Shown here one piece after another: positions 26,122 to 34,672 of a DNA stretch of 58,938 nucleotides. The stretch is from Natrinema hispanicum. Its GTDB lineage: Archaea; Halobacteriota; Halobacteria; Halobacteriales; Natrialbaceae. The notes beneath the pieces are model-generated. The model was not told where the DNA came from, ran no database searches, and was given only the letters and a program-made list of their open reading frames with translations. Each line of letters starts with the position of its first letter. Position 1 is the first letter of the stretch. The stretch spans positions 1 to 58,938 of the forward strand of contig NZ_FOIC01000017.1 of NCBI RefSeq assembly GCF_900111485.1, given 5' to 3'. Both the position numbers and the translations under genes were made by a program.

Positions 26122-27327
26122 TCAGCGGAGGTCGGTTCCTTCCCTCGTCACGGGGAGTGAGGTACCAGTCGTTCGCCGGTAGCGAAATCGGCGGAAGATA
26201 CTGTTTGGAAGAAGGTTGACTGCGTGATTACGCACTCGGCAACCGAGATTCGATTGTATTGTCGCGAGTTTTCCAAGCCAGTGTGATTCCGAGCGGATCC
26301 GCTCGGCACGGTGCTTTCGCTCGCGTTCATATGTTTCTAGCGCCGTTGTGTGATCAGAATACCTACTGAGTGCGGCGGCCAACGAGAGTGCGTCCTCGAT
26401 CGTCTGTGCTGCACCTTGACCGGCGAACGGTAACATTCCGTGAGCGGCATCTCCGGCAAGAACCACTGACCCGCGTGACCACTGGTCAAGTGGTGGCACA
26501 GCCATGAGGCCAGTCGTGATTATGTCTTCGTCAGGGGCGAACGAATTGATGATAGTCGGAACTGGTTCCGGGAAGCTACTGTAGTATTCGCGTAACCGTT
26601 CCGTGATGGTCTGTCGGCCAGTAGTCGCCGTCTCGAACGGACTCGGACTTGGTGTCGTAGCGAACCAATAGAAGCGATCAGAGCCGATCGGAGCGCCGCC
26701 AGTGTAGGTTCCCTCTCCCCAGACCTCTACTCCTCGAGTGCGGTGGTGCTCTGGCAATGCACAGGTTGCAGTGGCTCGATAGACGGTGGCGTCGAGCGTC
26801 TGCAACTCAATCTCGGGAGCGATCACGTCACGCACAGTCGACTTGATGCCGTCTGCACCAACGAGAAGATCGGGGTGGATACGCGTCCCATCTTCGAATC
26901 GGGCCGTTGGTGGGTCCGTGTCTTCAATTTCTGCACAGGCTTTGTCTGTTTTGACTCGTGAGTCGAGTTCATCGAGGAGGAGTCGCTGCAGGTCGCCGCG
27001 ATGGATTGCGACATAGCCGTAGTCGAAGTGCGCCCGTTCAACGCCATCCAGATCGAGTCGCCGCAGGGTTCGACCACTCGTCGAGAGGATCCGACCACTG
27101 TCGAGTGGTACTCCTGTTGACTGGATTTGGTCTGCGATTCCGAGCCGGTCGAACACCAGCAACGCGTTCGTCTGGAGGAGAATGCCGGCACCGACCGGTT
27201 GGTATTCGGATGCTGCTTCGTATACCGTCGGCGACAGCCCTCGCTGCTCGAGCGCGAGTGCAGTCGTGAGACCGCAAATTCCGCCGCCGATGATCGCGAT
27301 CTCTGTTGTCTCTCCGAGATGCTGCAT
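26122..27327 (-). CDS. FAD-dependent aromatic-type monooxygenase
   Basis: A 401-residue flavoprotein hydroxylase. The FAD motifs are IAIIGGGICGLTTALALEQR (N-terminal dinucleotide fold), LLVGADGIKSTVRD (DG motif) and VVLAGDAAHGMLPFAGQG (the GD motif binding FAD ribityl/phosphate). Similar to salicylate or 3-hydroxybenzoate-type hydroxylases; substrate unknown. The ATG at 27327 (MQHLGETTEIAIIGGG) places the fold correctly; a longer start at 27372 is unlikely. It is divergent from an HTH_10 regulator 84 bp away. Confidence 0.85.
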   Translation of the reverse strand: MQHLGETTEIAIIGGGICGLTTALALEQRGLSPTVYEAASEYQPVGAGILLQTNALLVFDRLGIADQIQSTGVPLDSGRILSTSGRTLRRLDLDGVERAHFDYGYVAIHRGDLQRLLLDELDSRVKTDKACAEIEDTDPPTARFEDGTRIHPDLLVGADGIKSTVRDVIAPEIELQTLDATVYRATATCALPEHHRTRGVEVWGEGTYTGGAPIGSDRFYWFATTPSPSPFETATTGRQTITERLREYYSSFPEPVPTIINSFAPDEDIITTGLMAVPPLDQWSRGSVVLAGDAAHGMLPFAGQGAAQTIEDALSLAAALSRYSDHTTALETYERERKHRAERIRSESHWLGKLATIQSNLGCRVRNHAVNLLPNSIFRRFRYRRTTGTSLPVTREGTDLR

Positions 27328-27380
27328 GGCTATCAGCACGGCCTTGAAAGTAGAAGCGTAACTGCCGGTCAAACATTGCT

Positions 27381-27390
27381 TTTTAAGTTA
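27381..27390 (+). promoter_or_regulatory. TATA-like box of the HTH_10 regulator
   Basis: TTTTAAGTTA lies 22-31 bp upstream of the ATG at 27412, the position of an archaeal TATA box for a leaderless mRNA. The shared 84-bp spacer also has to hold the promoter of the divergent monooxygenase. Confidence 0.45.
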
Positions 27391-27411
27391 TTAGAGTTAA
27401 TTCTTCGGTCA

Positions 27412-28068
27412 ATGCGATATCTCACTGTCAAAATAACTCCTGCTGAAGGTGAGGCGTTTCACCCAACTGCGGCGGCGCTGCGAGACGAATCAGCGATCAC
27501 CCGAGAGGCGATTCATCACGTCGAACTGCTCGCCGATGATACAGTGTTGGTGTTTGCTGAGGGGAGTGGCGATTCGGGCCGATACGAAGCGATTATGCGG
27601 GACTCCTCTCTTGTGGAGGAATATCTCGTCTCCGGAGAGGACCGGTGGATGGCGGTGAGTCAGTTCCAGCCCTCGGACGTGATGCGGCGATTCTTGGAGT
27701 TCGAACGCGAGTCGGACATCGTCATCGAGACGCCGATTACGATCAACTCTGATGGATCGGTTCGAGTTACCTACGTAGGGAGCGATTCAGCATTTCAAGA
27801 GGCTCTTCGACGCGTCGATGAGGAACTCCCGCTGACGTACGAGGTCATGGAAACGGGAAGCTACGACCCGGACGTGAATAAGCTTTTGAGAGTGTTAACA
27901 ACGCGTCAGCAAGAAGTACTCGAAGCGGCTGTCGAAGTTGGATATTACAGTACTCCTCGGGAGGCGACCCATAAGGACGTGGCTGAACGCGTCGGGATCG
28001 CACCCACAACCGCGGGTGAACACCTTCGGAAAGTCGAGGAACAAGTCTTTGACGCGCTCGTTCGCTAA
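27412..28068 (+). CDS. Bacterio-opsin activator-like HTH_10 regulator
   Basis: A 218-residue protein with an N-terminal sensor-like half (MRYLTVKITPAEGEAFHPTA) and a C-terminal HTH: LTTRQQEVLEAAVEVGYYST followed by PREATHKDVAERVGIAPTTA. This C-terminal module defines the haloarchaeal HTH_10 family named after the bacterio-opsin activator Bat. The divergent FAD monooxygenase is the obvious candidate target, with an aromatic compound as inferred signal. Confidence 0.87.
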   Translation: MRYLTVKITPAEGEAFHPTAAALRDESAITREAIHHVELLADDTVLVFAEGSGDSGRYEAIMRDSSLVEEYLVSGEDRWMAVSQFQPSDVMRRFLEFERESDIVIETPITINSDGSVRVTYVGSDSAFQEALRRVDEELPLTYEVMETGSYDPDVNKLLRVLTTRQQEVLEAAVEVGYYSTPREATHKDVAERVGIAPTTAGEHLRKVEEQVFDALVR

Positions 28069-28117
28069 GTCGTTAGTTAGCGGACGCCGGGGACTCTCCT
28101 TTGATCAGCGCATCGTC

Positions 28118-29332
28118 TAGTACCGTCCCAATCGTGGACAGCTAGGTTATCTTCTCTGGGTGCGTATCTACAGGAATGAGCCGGAAGAAGTACATCGTCG
28201 ATCTCTCAGACGAAGAACGCACTGAACTCGAAGAGTTCGTTACGAAGGGCACACACCGGGCAGAAGCAATCAACCGCGCAAGGATCCTCCTGAAGGCTGA
28301 TGACGGGCTCACAGATGAGGCCATCTGTGAGCACGTCGGGTGTTCGGTTGGGACACCCCATCGGACCCGAAAAGCGTACTCCGAGCGAGGGATTGCGGCG
28401 ATTCATCGCCGCAAACCCGACAGAGACTACACACCGAAACTTGACGGTCGTGCTGAAGCTCATCTCGTTGCTCTCGCCTGTTCAGAGCCACCAGAAGGCC
28501 GAACGCACTGGACGTACGCGCTCCTCGCTGACCGCCTTGTCACGCTTGAGGAGATCGAGTTCGACTCGATCTCCGAGGAAACCGTCCGACAGCGGCTAAA
28601 AAAACGACCTGAAGCCACACCGCTCTGAGTACTGGCTTATTCCGCCCAAAGAGAACGCAGAGTTCGTCTATCGGATGGAAACAATCCTTTCGCTCTACGA
28701 AGAGCCGTACGACGAGACCCGTCCAGTCATCTGTTTCGACGAGTCCAGCAAAGCACTTCGAAAACACGTCCGCGACCCGCTCCCGGCGTCACCGGGAGCG
28801 GTCGCTCGCACAGATCACCACTACGAACGTAATGGGAAACGAATGCTTCACCTGGCAACTGAGCCGTTGACTGGCTGGTGTCGCTTCCATGTGACTGAAC
28901 GGCGGCGGACCTGTGAATGGATCGACTGTATGCAGGCGATTGCCGACGACTACCCGGATGCTGACTGCATCCGGGTAGTCTTAGACAATCTCAGCACACA
29001 CAATCCGGCCGCCTTCTATCGGTTCTTCCCGCCCGAGAAAGCACGCAAGTATCTCGATCGGTTCGAGTTCTACTACACGCCCACGCACGGAAGTTGGCTG
29101 AATATGGCCGAACTCGTCTGGAGCACGCTCCAGACCCAGTGCCTCAACCGCCGAATTCCGGACGCAGCGACCCTCCGGTCGGAGGTCGCTGCGTGGGAAG
29201 CTGAGCGCAATAAGTTGGATGTCACGGTCAACTGGCAATTCACAAACGAGGACGCTCGAACGAAACTACACCGACTCTATCCGACTATCGAGGAGACCAA
29301 GAACTAGTCACTCAACGGTTGGGAAGGTACTA
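28118..29332 (+). mobile_element. IS630-family insertion sequence with TA target duplication
   Basis: About 1,215 bp. The ends are an inverted repeat, GTACCGTCCCAATCGT near 28120 and ACGGTTGGGAAGGTAC near 29315-29330, 14 of 16 bases matching, each bordered outside by TA as expected for IS630/Tc1-type insertion. It holds one transposase gene split in two frames (28176-28628 and 28675-29307). It is inserted between the HTH_10 regulator and a decayed ABC ATPase gene. Confidence 0.85.
28176..29307 (+). pseudogene. IS630 transposase in two frames
   Basis: The first frame (28176-28628) gives the HTH half: MSRKKYIVDLSDEERTELEE and AICEHVGCSVGTPHRTRKAY. The second frame gives the DDE catalytic half: RPVICFDESSKALRKHV, RVVLDNLSTHNPAAFYRF and PTHGSWLNMAELVWSTLQ, so all three acidic positions are present. 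The switch lies at a run of seven A (28599-28605), and joining the frames needs +1 (or -2). One extra A would explain this as a mutation. Programmed shifting at A runs is known in some IS630 elements, so activity cannot be excluded. Confidence 0.75.
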
Positions 29333-29378
29333 GCACTTTCAACCCGTGAACTGCGTAGTGCTTTTCTCTTCTAGAAGA

Positions 29379-29785
29379 TTAACTGGCATCTGTGTCGTTC
29401 GTCCTCGATGAGGTATCCGGCACGATAACCCGTTCTCCGTCGTGGTGAACCACCGAGACGTTCGCTCCGTAAACCGTCCGGATCGTATCCGGCGTGAGGA
29501 TCTCGAGGGAGCCGGCATCGTAGATCCGCCCGTCGTGGAGTAACACGAGACGGTCGCAGTAGCGGGTGGCAAGGTTCAGATCGTGCAAGGCGGCGACAAC
29601 TGCCACATCTCGTTTCTGGACGTGCGTAGAAACGAGTTCCATCACATCGAGACGGTGTTTGAGATCGAGCGCGCTGTCATTGTGTTGGGGGACGTAGCTA
29701 GCGACTCGAGCGAGTTCGTTGGGACCGAATGCCTCGACGTTCCGCCCGTCGATAGTGATCTGTCCGGCGTCGGGGTTGAGAAATG
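29379..29785 (-). pseudogene. Internally deleted ABC ATPase (heme/cobalamin-type importer)
   Basis: The minus strand reads NPDAGQITIDGRNVEAFGPN and ASYVPQHNDSALDL, then directly RLDVMELVST and VVAALHDLNLATRYCDRLVL. The stretch that should hold the signature LSGGE and Walker B between these is missing, and the N-terminal Walker A is also gone. The tail (DGRIYDAGSLEILTPDTIRT) matches BtuD/FhuC/HmuV-type ATPases. With no ATP-binding or hydrolysis motifs it cannot work. It is flanked by IS630 on one side and a transposase fragment on the other. Confidence 0.75.
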
Positions 29786-29930
29786 AACGTCAAGAATAGC
29801 AAGAGACGCTACATCGGTTACTGTCGTCACTTTCAACGTCTGAGCGCTATTTCCAGATAGTTGATAGTAGTCTGACGAGGCAGCGCGTCGGTCGAGGAAC
29901 GTGCTGTCGAAAGTTGCAGGTCCAGGCTGC
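29786..29930 (-). pseudogene. Fragment of an IS4/IS5-type DDE transposase
   Basis: The minus strand reads FDSTFLDRRAASSDYYQLSG then NSAQTLKVTTVTDVASLAI and LDVHF. This matches the region around the first catalytic Asp of haloarchaeal transposases (A-D-T-F-F-D-R pattern followed by T-L-K and D-V-H). It is fused directly to the truncated ABC ATPase, so it probably marks the insertion that removed the 5' end of that gene. The sequence on to 30083 shows nothing else recognisable. Confidence 0.5.
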
Positions 29931-30083
29931 GGGTGTTGCTGCGCTGAACGCGAACCAACGCCCGCCAGACACACATTTTGAGCCAACCGAAGACACTGCT
30001 CAATGGAGTCGAGGAGATCGATTTCCGCTAGAGTTCGTTTGTAGACGCTCTACCTCCCGAAAACGTACAGTCTTGCCAACATA

Positions 30084-30872
30084 TTAGAGTACGGTATCAA
30101 TCGACGGATTCTCCACTCCCATACAGCGCGCGACATCGTCGACGGACTTCATCTCGAAGACGAAGTAGTCCGCCGGAACCGTCTCGACGAGCTCTCGGTA
30201 CGACGGCAGCGGATCATGGGTGTCACCGGTGCCATCGTTATCGTGGAGATGACAGACGCGGATGCGCTCGCCAAACCGGTCAACGAAGTCACGCCAGTCG
30301 TAGCCGTTTGCCTTTGCGTGGCCCACGTCAAGCGTGACACCGAGGGCATCACCGACCGGTACCGTCTGTAGCGTCGCTTCGAGATCAGCCGGTGACGTCG
30401 TGTAGCGTCGCTTCGACTCGTTCCGTGGCTGATTCTCCAGACAGAGCGCCACGCCGATCTCGTCGGCGTACTCGGCACACTCGAGCAGCGACTGACGGGC
30501 GTTGTCGGCGGCCTTCTCGCGGACCCACTCGGGATAGCGGTGGGGTACGGCACCGCCGTGGACGACAACGGCACCGGCGTCGGCGGTCGCCGCGTCGTCG
30601 AGGGTCTGTTTGACCTGCTCGACGCTCGCCCGTCGGACGGCGTCGTTGAAACTGCCCATGTTCCAGTCACGAAACGGTGCGTGGTACGTGACCGAGACAC
30701 CGTATTGATCGGCCAACTCGCCGAGTTCCGCAGCCGTCGGCACGTCGGGGTGTCCCTCCAGATACTCGCGCTTGAGCTCGAGGTGGTCTAAGCCGAGGTC
30801 GGTGAGGAACTCGAGGAACTCCTCGACGGACGCCCCGAAGCGAACGTCCATGGCCGCACCGAGTCGACTCAT
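30084..30872 (-). CDS. TIM-barrel metal-dependent isomerase/endonuclease IV-like protein coupled to phnM
   Basis: A 262-residue protein of the sugar phosphate isomerase/epimerase (AP endonuclease 2, xylose isomerase-like) superfamily. Candidate metal ligands are seen in VVVHGGAVPH, LCLENQPRNES, VTLDVGHAKAN, CHLHDNDGTGDTHDP and FVFEMKS. The ATG overlaps the phnM stop (ATGA at 30869-30872), so it is translated with phnM as the last gene of the C-P lyase operon. The fold includes both isomerases and phosphodiester-cleaving enzymes. As phnP is absent here, a role in opening the cyclic ribose phosphate or in further handling of the ribose is a reasonable inference. A longer in-frame start upstream is a phnM shadow. 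Confidence 0.8.
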   Translation of the reverse strand: MSRLGAAMDVRFGASVEEFLEFLTDLGLDHLELKREYLEGHPDVPTAAELGELADQYGVSVTYHAPFRDWNMGSFNDAVRRASVEQVKQTLDDAATADAGAVVVHGGAVPHRYPEWVREKAADNARQSLLECAEYADEIGVALCLENQPRNESKRRYTTSPADLEATLQTVPVGDALGVTLDVGHAKANGYDWRDFVDRFGERIRVCHLHDNDGTGDTHDPLPSYRELVETVPADYFVFEMKSVDDVARCMGVENPSIDTVL

Positions 30873-32029
30873 GGCGATCCCTCCGCGCGATAGACCGGCG
30901 TGCCTGCGACGAGCGCCTGCGTGACCGTTGGCGTCGGGTTCTCGTCGATCACCACCAGGTCCGCCCGTGCTCCTTCCGTAATCCGTCCGCGGTCGGTGAG
31001 TCCCACGGCGTCGGCCGGCTGTTTCGTGACGCGGGCGACTCGCTCGGGCAGCGGGTCGCCGGTATCGACGAACGGCGCGGCGAGCAGAGACGTGGGGTGG
31101 TAGTCCGCGACCAGCGCGTCCACGACACCGGCGTCGATAGCGTCCGCCGTTCGCAGGTTGCCCCACTGGCTCCCGCCGCGAACGAGGTTGGGCGCACCCA
31201 TCGTGACGGTCATCCCCAGTTCGTGGGCACGTTTCGCCGTCGCGAGCGTGATCGGGTACTCGCTGATATCCACGCCGACGTTGGAGAGCCGTTCGACCTC
31301 CGTGGCTTCCTCGTCGTCGTGCGAAGCCGTCGGAATACCGTGGTCGTGGGCAGTCTCTACGACGCGGTTTACCCGCTCGCGGATCGTTCCCAACTCGAGG
31401 TCGCCGCGCTCTTTGATCAGCTCCTGTGCTTCTTCTATCGTGTGTTTTTGGGAATTGCGGTAGTAGTCGAGGAACGCCTCCTCGTTGCGGAACTGGCCCT
31501 TACCGGGGATGTGGCTCATCACGGACACGAGGTCGGCGTCACCGGCGGCGATGAGCTCTTCCACAGCCTCGACGCACCGTTCCTGTGTCACCTCACAGCG
31601 AGCATGGATGCGGTGGTCTGCCATGAGGTCGTCGGCACGCTCGACGGCGTCGGTGATCTCTGCACCCAGTTCCGGCGAACGGTTTTCCTTGGGATCGACC
31701 TCGAAGGAGATGGCGTGGAACTTCGTCGTGATGCCGGCAGCGAGGTTCGCACGGTCGGCGGCGGCGAGCGCCATGTGCGTGTCCATCCGTGCACCCGACC
31801 GCGGGTGGAGGTGGGACTCGATATCGTCGCCGTGGAGGTCGATCAGCCCGGGGAGGACAAGGCGATCCCGTGCGTCGACGGTCTCGTCTGCGCGCCGTTC
31901 AACGTCGCCGATACCGGCGATCCGGTCACCCTCGATACGGAGCGCTCCCTCGACGACTGCCTCGGGCGTGACGAGGCGGGCGTTTTCGACGACGATTGTT
32001 GACTCGTTGACCGCGCGCTGTCCGCTCAC
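30869..32029 (-). CDS. phnM: Ribose 1-methylphosphonate 5-triphosphate diphosphatase
   Basis: A 386-residue amidohydrolase-fold enzyme that removes diphosphate from the alkylphosphonate ribose triphosphate made by PhnGHIL. Motifs LVLPGLIDLHGDDIESHLHP, ITTKFHAISFE, SVMSHIPGKGQF and TASHDDEEATEVERLSNVGV are PhnM-specific. Starts 55 bp after phnL; overlaps the TIM-barrel gene by four bases. Confidence 0.92.
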   Translation of the reverse strand: MSGQRAVNESTIVVENARLVTPEAVVEGALRIEGDRIAGIGDVERRADETVDARDRLVLPGLIDLHGDDIESHLHPRSGARMDTHMALAAADRANLAAGITTKFHAISFEVDPKENRSPELGAEITDAVERADDLMADHRIHARCEVTQERCVEAVEELIAAGDADLVSVMSHIPGKGQFRNEEAFLDYYRNSQKHTIEEAQELIKERGDLELGTIRERVNRVVETAHDHGIPTASHDDEEATEVERLSNVGVDISEYPITLATAKRAHELGMTVTMGAPNLVRGGSQWGNLRTADAIDAGVVDALVADYHPTSLLAAPFVDTGDPLPERVARVTKQPADAVGLTDRGRITEGARADLVVIDENPTPTVTQALVAGTPVYRAEGSP

Positions 32030-32084
32030 GCAACCACCTCCAGCGCGCTGCGCTGGCGTACTCTCGCTCGCTCACGTGGTTCGC

Positions 32085-32834
32085 TCACGCGACCACCTCC
32101 CCATCTAATTCCTCACTGTCGTATTCCTCGATGGGGACGACTCCTCTCATGCGCGCGTCCTCGAGAACGACGACCCGATCGGCGACCGCTTCGATAACGT
32201 CGCGGTTGTGGAAGACGCCGACGACGGTCGTTCCGTCGTCAAGGAACTCCCGGAGTAGCTCGATCGCGGCCGCGCGTGTCTCTGGGTCGAGTGCGCTAGT
32301 CGGTTCGTCGAGCAACAGCAGACGTGGCTTGGGTGCGATGGCCTGTGCGAGGTTGATCCGCTGTCGTTCACCGCCGGAGAAGGTGGCGGGGTAGGCGTCC
32401 CACAGTTCCTCGGGCAGGTTGAGCCGCGAGAGCAGTGACTCGGCCGTCTCCCGTGCCTGGTCGATCGGAACGCCTTGCTCGCGGAGCGGTCGGGCGACGA
32501 CGTCCACGGCGGGAACGCGGGGGATCTCATCCAAGAACTGGGACGTATAGCCGATGGCGTCGTCGCGCAGCGCGATGATGTCGCGTTCGGGACAGGCCGC
32601 CAGGTCGACGTCACCGTCCGCGTCGTGGAACACCACGTGGCCGGATGTCGGCTGGTAGGTCCGGTAGATGCACTTCAGCAGCGAGGACTTCCCGCTGCCG
32701 GACTCGCCGACGATGGCGAGGAACTCTCCGTCGTCGACCTCGAAGGAGACGTCGTCGAGTCCGACGACCTGCTTCTCCCCGAGGACGTGCATGTCGAAAG
32801 TCTTCGAGAGACCGTCGACGGTTAGAACTGTCAT
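32085..32834 (-). CDS. phnL: C-P lyase system ATP-binding protein PhnL
   Basis: A 249-residue ABC-type ATPase: Walker A GESGSGKSSLLKCIYRTYQP, QFLDEIPRVPAVDVVARPL (PhnL-specific region), signature FSGGERQRINLAQAIAP and Walker B LLLLDEPTSALD. PhnL associates with the PhnGHIJ core rather than with a transporter. The start directly follows the phnK stop, without overlap. Confidence 0.92.
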   Translation of the reverse strand: MTVLTVDGLSKTFDMHVLGEKQVVGLDDVSFEVDDGEFLAIVGESGSGKSSLLKCIYRTYQPTSGHVVFHDADGDVDLAACPERDIIALRDDAIGYTSQFLDEIPRVPAVDVVARPLREQGVPIDQARETAESLLSRLNLPEELWDAYPATFSGGERQRINLAQAIAPKPRLLLLDEPTSALDPETRAAAIELLREFLDDGTTVVGVFHNRDVIEAVADRVVVLEDARMRGVVPIEEYDSEELDGEVVA

Positions 32835-33665
32835 TTATATCACCGAGTTGATGAGCGTCTGCGTGTATTCGTGGTGTGGATCTTCCATGACGCGGTCGGT
32901 CAGGCCGGATTCGACGACCTGGCCGTGGCGCATCACGAGCGTCCGGTCGGCCAGCAGGCGGACGACGCCGAGGTCGTGCGAGACAACGATGGCGGCGACG
33001 CCTTCTTCGCGCTGGATCCGTCGAAACACGTCGAGGACGCGGGCCTGAACGCTCACGTCCAGTCCCGTCGTCGGTTCGTCGAGGATGACGAGTTCGGGAT
33101 CGTTCGCCAGCGCGCGGGCGATCTGAACGCGTCGTTGCATCCCGCCGGAGTACGTGTGGGCCGGATCGTCCATTCGGTCGACAGGCACCTCCGTCTCGTG
33201 GAACAGGTCACGGACGCGCTCGCGGACGTCCTCGTAACTGCGCCACCCCGAGGACAGGAGTTTCTCGGCGACGTTGCCGCCGCCGGTGAACTCGAGGTTC
33301 AGCCCGTCGCGGATGTGCTGGTGGACGAGGCCGATCTCGCCGTTGCGGAGTTCGTGGCGCGTCTGGTAGTCAGCCTCCAGCAGGTTCCCGTCGTGACCTG
33401 CCAGGTTGACCGCCCCCTCCTGTCGACCCTCGCCTTCTGGCTCGAGTGCCAGCATCTCGGCGAGACTCGACTTGCCGCTGCCGGATTCGCCAACGATCCC
33501 GAGCACTTCGCCGGCCTCGAGGTCGAGGTCGACGTCGGCGCAGGCGACGACGCTCCCGCAGGCCGGACACTGGTTCGTCCCCGCACGGTCGCCGGTGCGG
33601 TCCCGACAGACCGAACAGCCCTCGCCGTAGACCTTGCTCAGGCCGGTCGCCTCGAGCAGGCTCAT
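32835..33665 (-). CDS. phnK: C-P lyase system ATP-binding protein PhnK with zinc-ribbon insert
   Basis: A 276-residue ABC-type ATPase that docks on PhnJ. Walker A GESGSGKSSL, signature YSGGMQRRVQIARALANDPE, Walker B LVILDEPTTGLDVSVQARVL and VVSHDLGVVRLLADR are intact. Unlike the E. coli protein, residues 17-36 carry two CxxC pairs (CSVC and CPAC) inserted between the first strands, likely a zinc ribbon. Start overlaps the phnJ stop by four bases. Confidence 0.92.
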   Translation of the reverse strand: MSLLEATGLSKVYGEGCSVCRDRTGDRAGTNQCPACGSVVACADVDLDLEAGEVLGIVGESGSGKSSLAEMLALEPEGEGRQEGAVNLAGHDGNLLEADYQTRHELRNGEIGLVHQHIRDGLNLEFTGGGNVAEKLLSSGWRSYEDVRERVRDLFHETEVPVDRMDDPAHTYSGGMQRRVQIARALANDPELVILDEPTTGLDVSVQARVLDVFRRIQREEGVAAIVVSHDLGVVRLLADRTLVMRHGQVVESGLTDRVMEDPHHEYTQTLINSVI

Positions 33666-34672
33666 TCGTCGTCACCTCCGTCAGTCGCACCGGTATCTGG
33701 CGTGCCCGGCCCCCAGTCCACGCCGGACCGCTCGAGGTGGTGGTCCTTCGGGAGCGCGGGATCGTCCTGCCGCTTTAGACAGAAGCTCGTGTCGTTACAG
33801 GCGTAGTAGCGCTCGCCATCGTCGGTCTCGACCTCCGTGAGGTAGGTGTCGGTCGAGCCGCAGGCAGCACAAGACTGGTCGGGGAACCGTTCAATCTGGA
33901 AGGACCGATCTTCGAACGCGAGCGGTTCGACCCCGGTGTGTGGCGGAACGGCGTAGATGCGCGCCTCGCGTCCCGCCGCGAACACGAAGAGGGTGTCCGC
34001 GTCGTCGAGTTTGGGCACGTCCCACCGCGGGATCGGCGAAGGATCCATCAGATAGCGGCCGCCGACCATCGTTGGGTAGCGCGAGGCGATGTTGATCTCA
34101 CCCCATTCGACGACGTTCTCGTAGAGGTGGACCCACATCTTCCCGTAGTTGCGGTGAGCGTGTCGTCGCCGGTTCGCCGCGTCCGAGGAGTCCACCTTAC
34201 GGAGCGCGTCGGTGACGGGCACCTGCAAGACGAGGATCTGCTCCTCGGTCAGCACTTCTTCGGGGATTCGGTGGCGGGTCTGGATCACGTCGGCCTCGGT
34301 GGTGTCGGTGGTGGTCGCCACCTCGGCGGTGTCCTCGGCCAATCGTCGGATGTTGGCCGCGTTGACGGACTCGTCGGAGCCCTGGTCGATGACCTTGAAC
34401 GTGTCCTCAGGGCCGAGCAGCGAGAGCGACGCCTGGATACCGCCGGTCCCCCAGCCACGCGCCAGCGGCATCGGCCGGGACGCGTAGGGGACCTGATGGC
34501 CCGGGATCGCGATGGCCTTCAGGGTGGCGCGCCTGACCTCGCGCTTAGTGTGTTCGTCCAGATAGGCGTAGTTGTAGCCCTCGAGGCCGTCCCCCTCGAG
34601 GTTCTCGAGGGCGGCCTCGACGGAGTCGGTCGGTACCGCCGTCTCCACGTCGATGTCGTCGGTTTCAGTCAT
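33662..34672 (-). CDS. phnJ: Carbon-phosphorus lyase PhnJ (radical SAM)
   Basis: A 336-residue catalytic subunit that cleaves the C-P bond of the ribose-linked phosphonate. The 4Fe-4S cysteines are at 268, 271, 292 and 298 (CAACGS, then YYACNDTSFC), close to the E. coli CxxC-x21-Cx5C spacing. The conserved block AIPGHQVPYASRPMPLARGW and GTGGIQ is present. The ATG at 34672 is within the phnI 3' end; a longer frame is a shadow. Confidence 0.93.
   Translation of the reverse strand: MTETDDIDVETAVPTDSVEAALENLEGDGLEGYNYAYLDEHTKREVRRATLKAIAIPGHQVPYASRPMPLARGWGTGGIQASLSLLGPEDTFKVIDQGSDESVNAANIRRLAEDTAEVATTTDTTEADVIQTRHRIPEEVLTEEQILVLQVPVTDALRKVDSSDAANRRRHAHRNYGKMWVHLYENVVEWGEINIASRYPTMVGGRYLMDPSPIPRWDVPKLDDADTLFVFAAGREARIYAVPPHTGVEPLAFEDRSFQIERFPDQSCAACGSTDTYLTEVETDDGERYYACNDTSFCLKRQDDPALPKDHHLERSGVDWGPGTPDTGATDGGDDE

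Noticed and set aside
28142-29332. Possible CRISPR-like or tandem repeat structure near IS630
   Set aside because: Only the terminal inverted repeats of the insertion sequence are present; no regularly spaced direct repeats.
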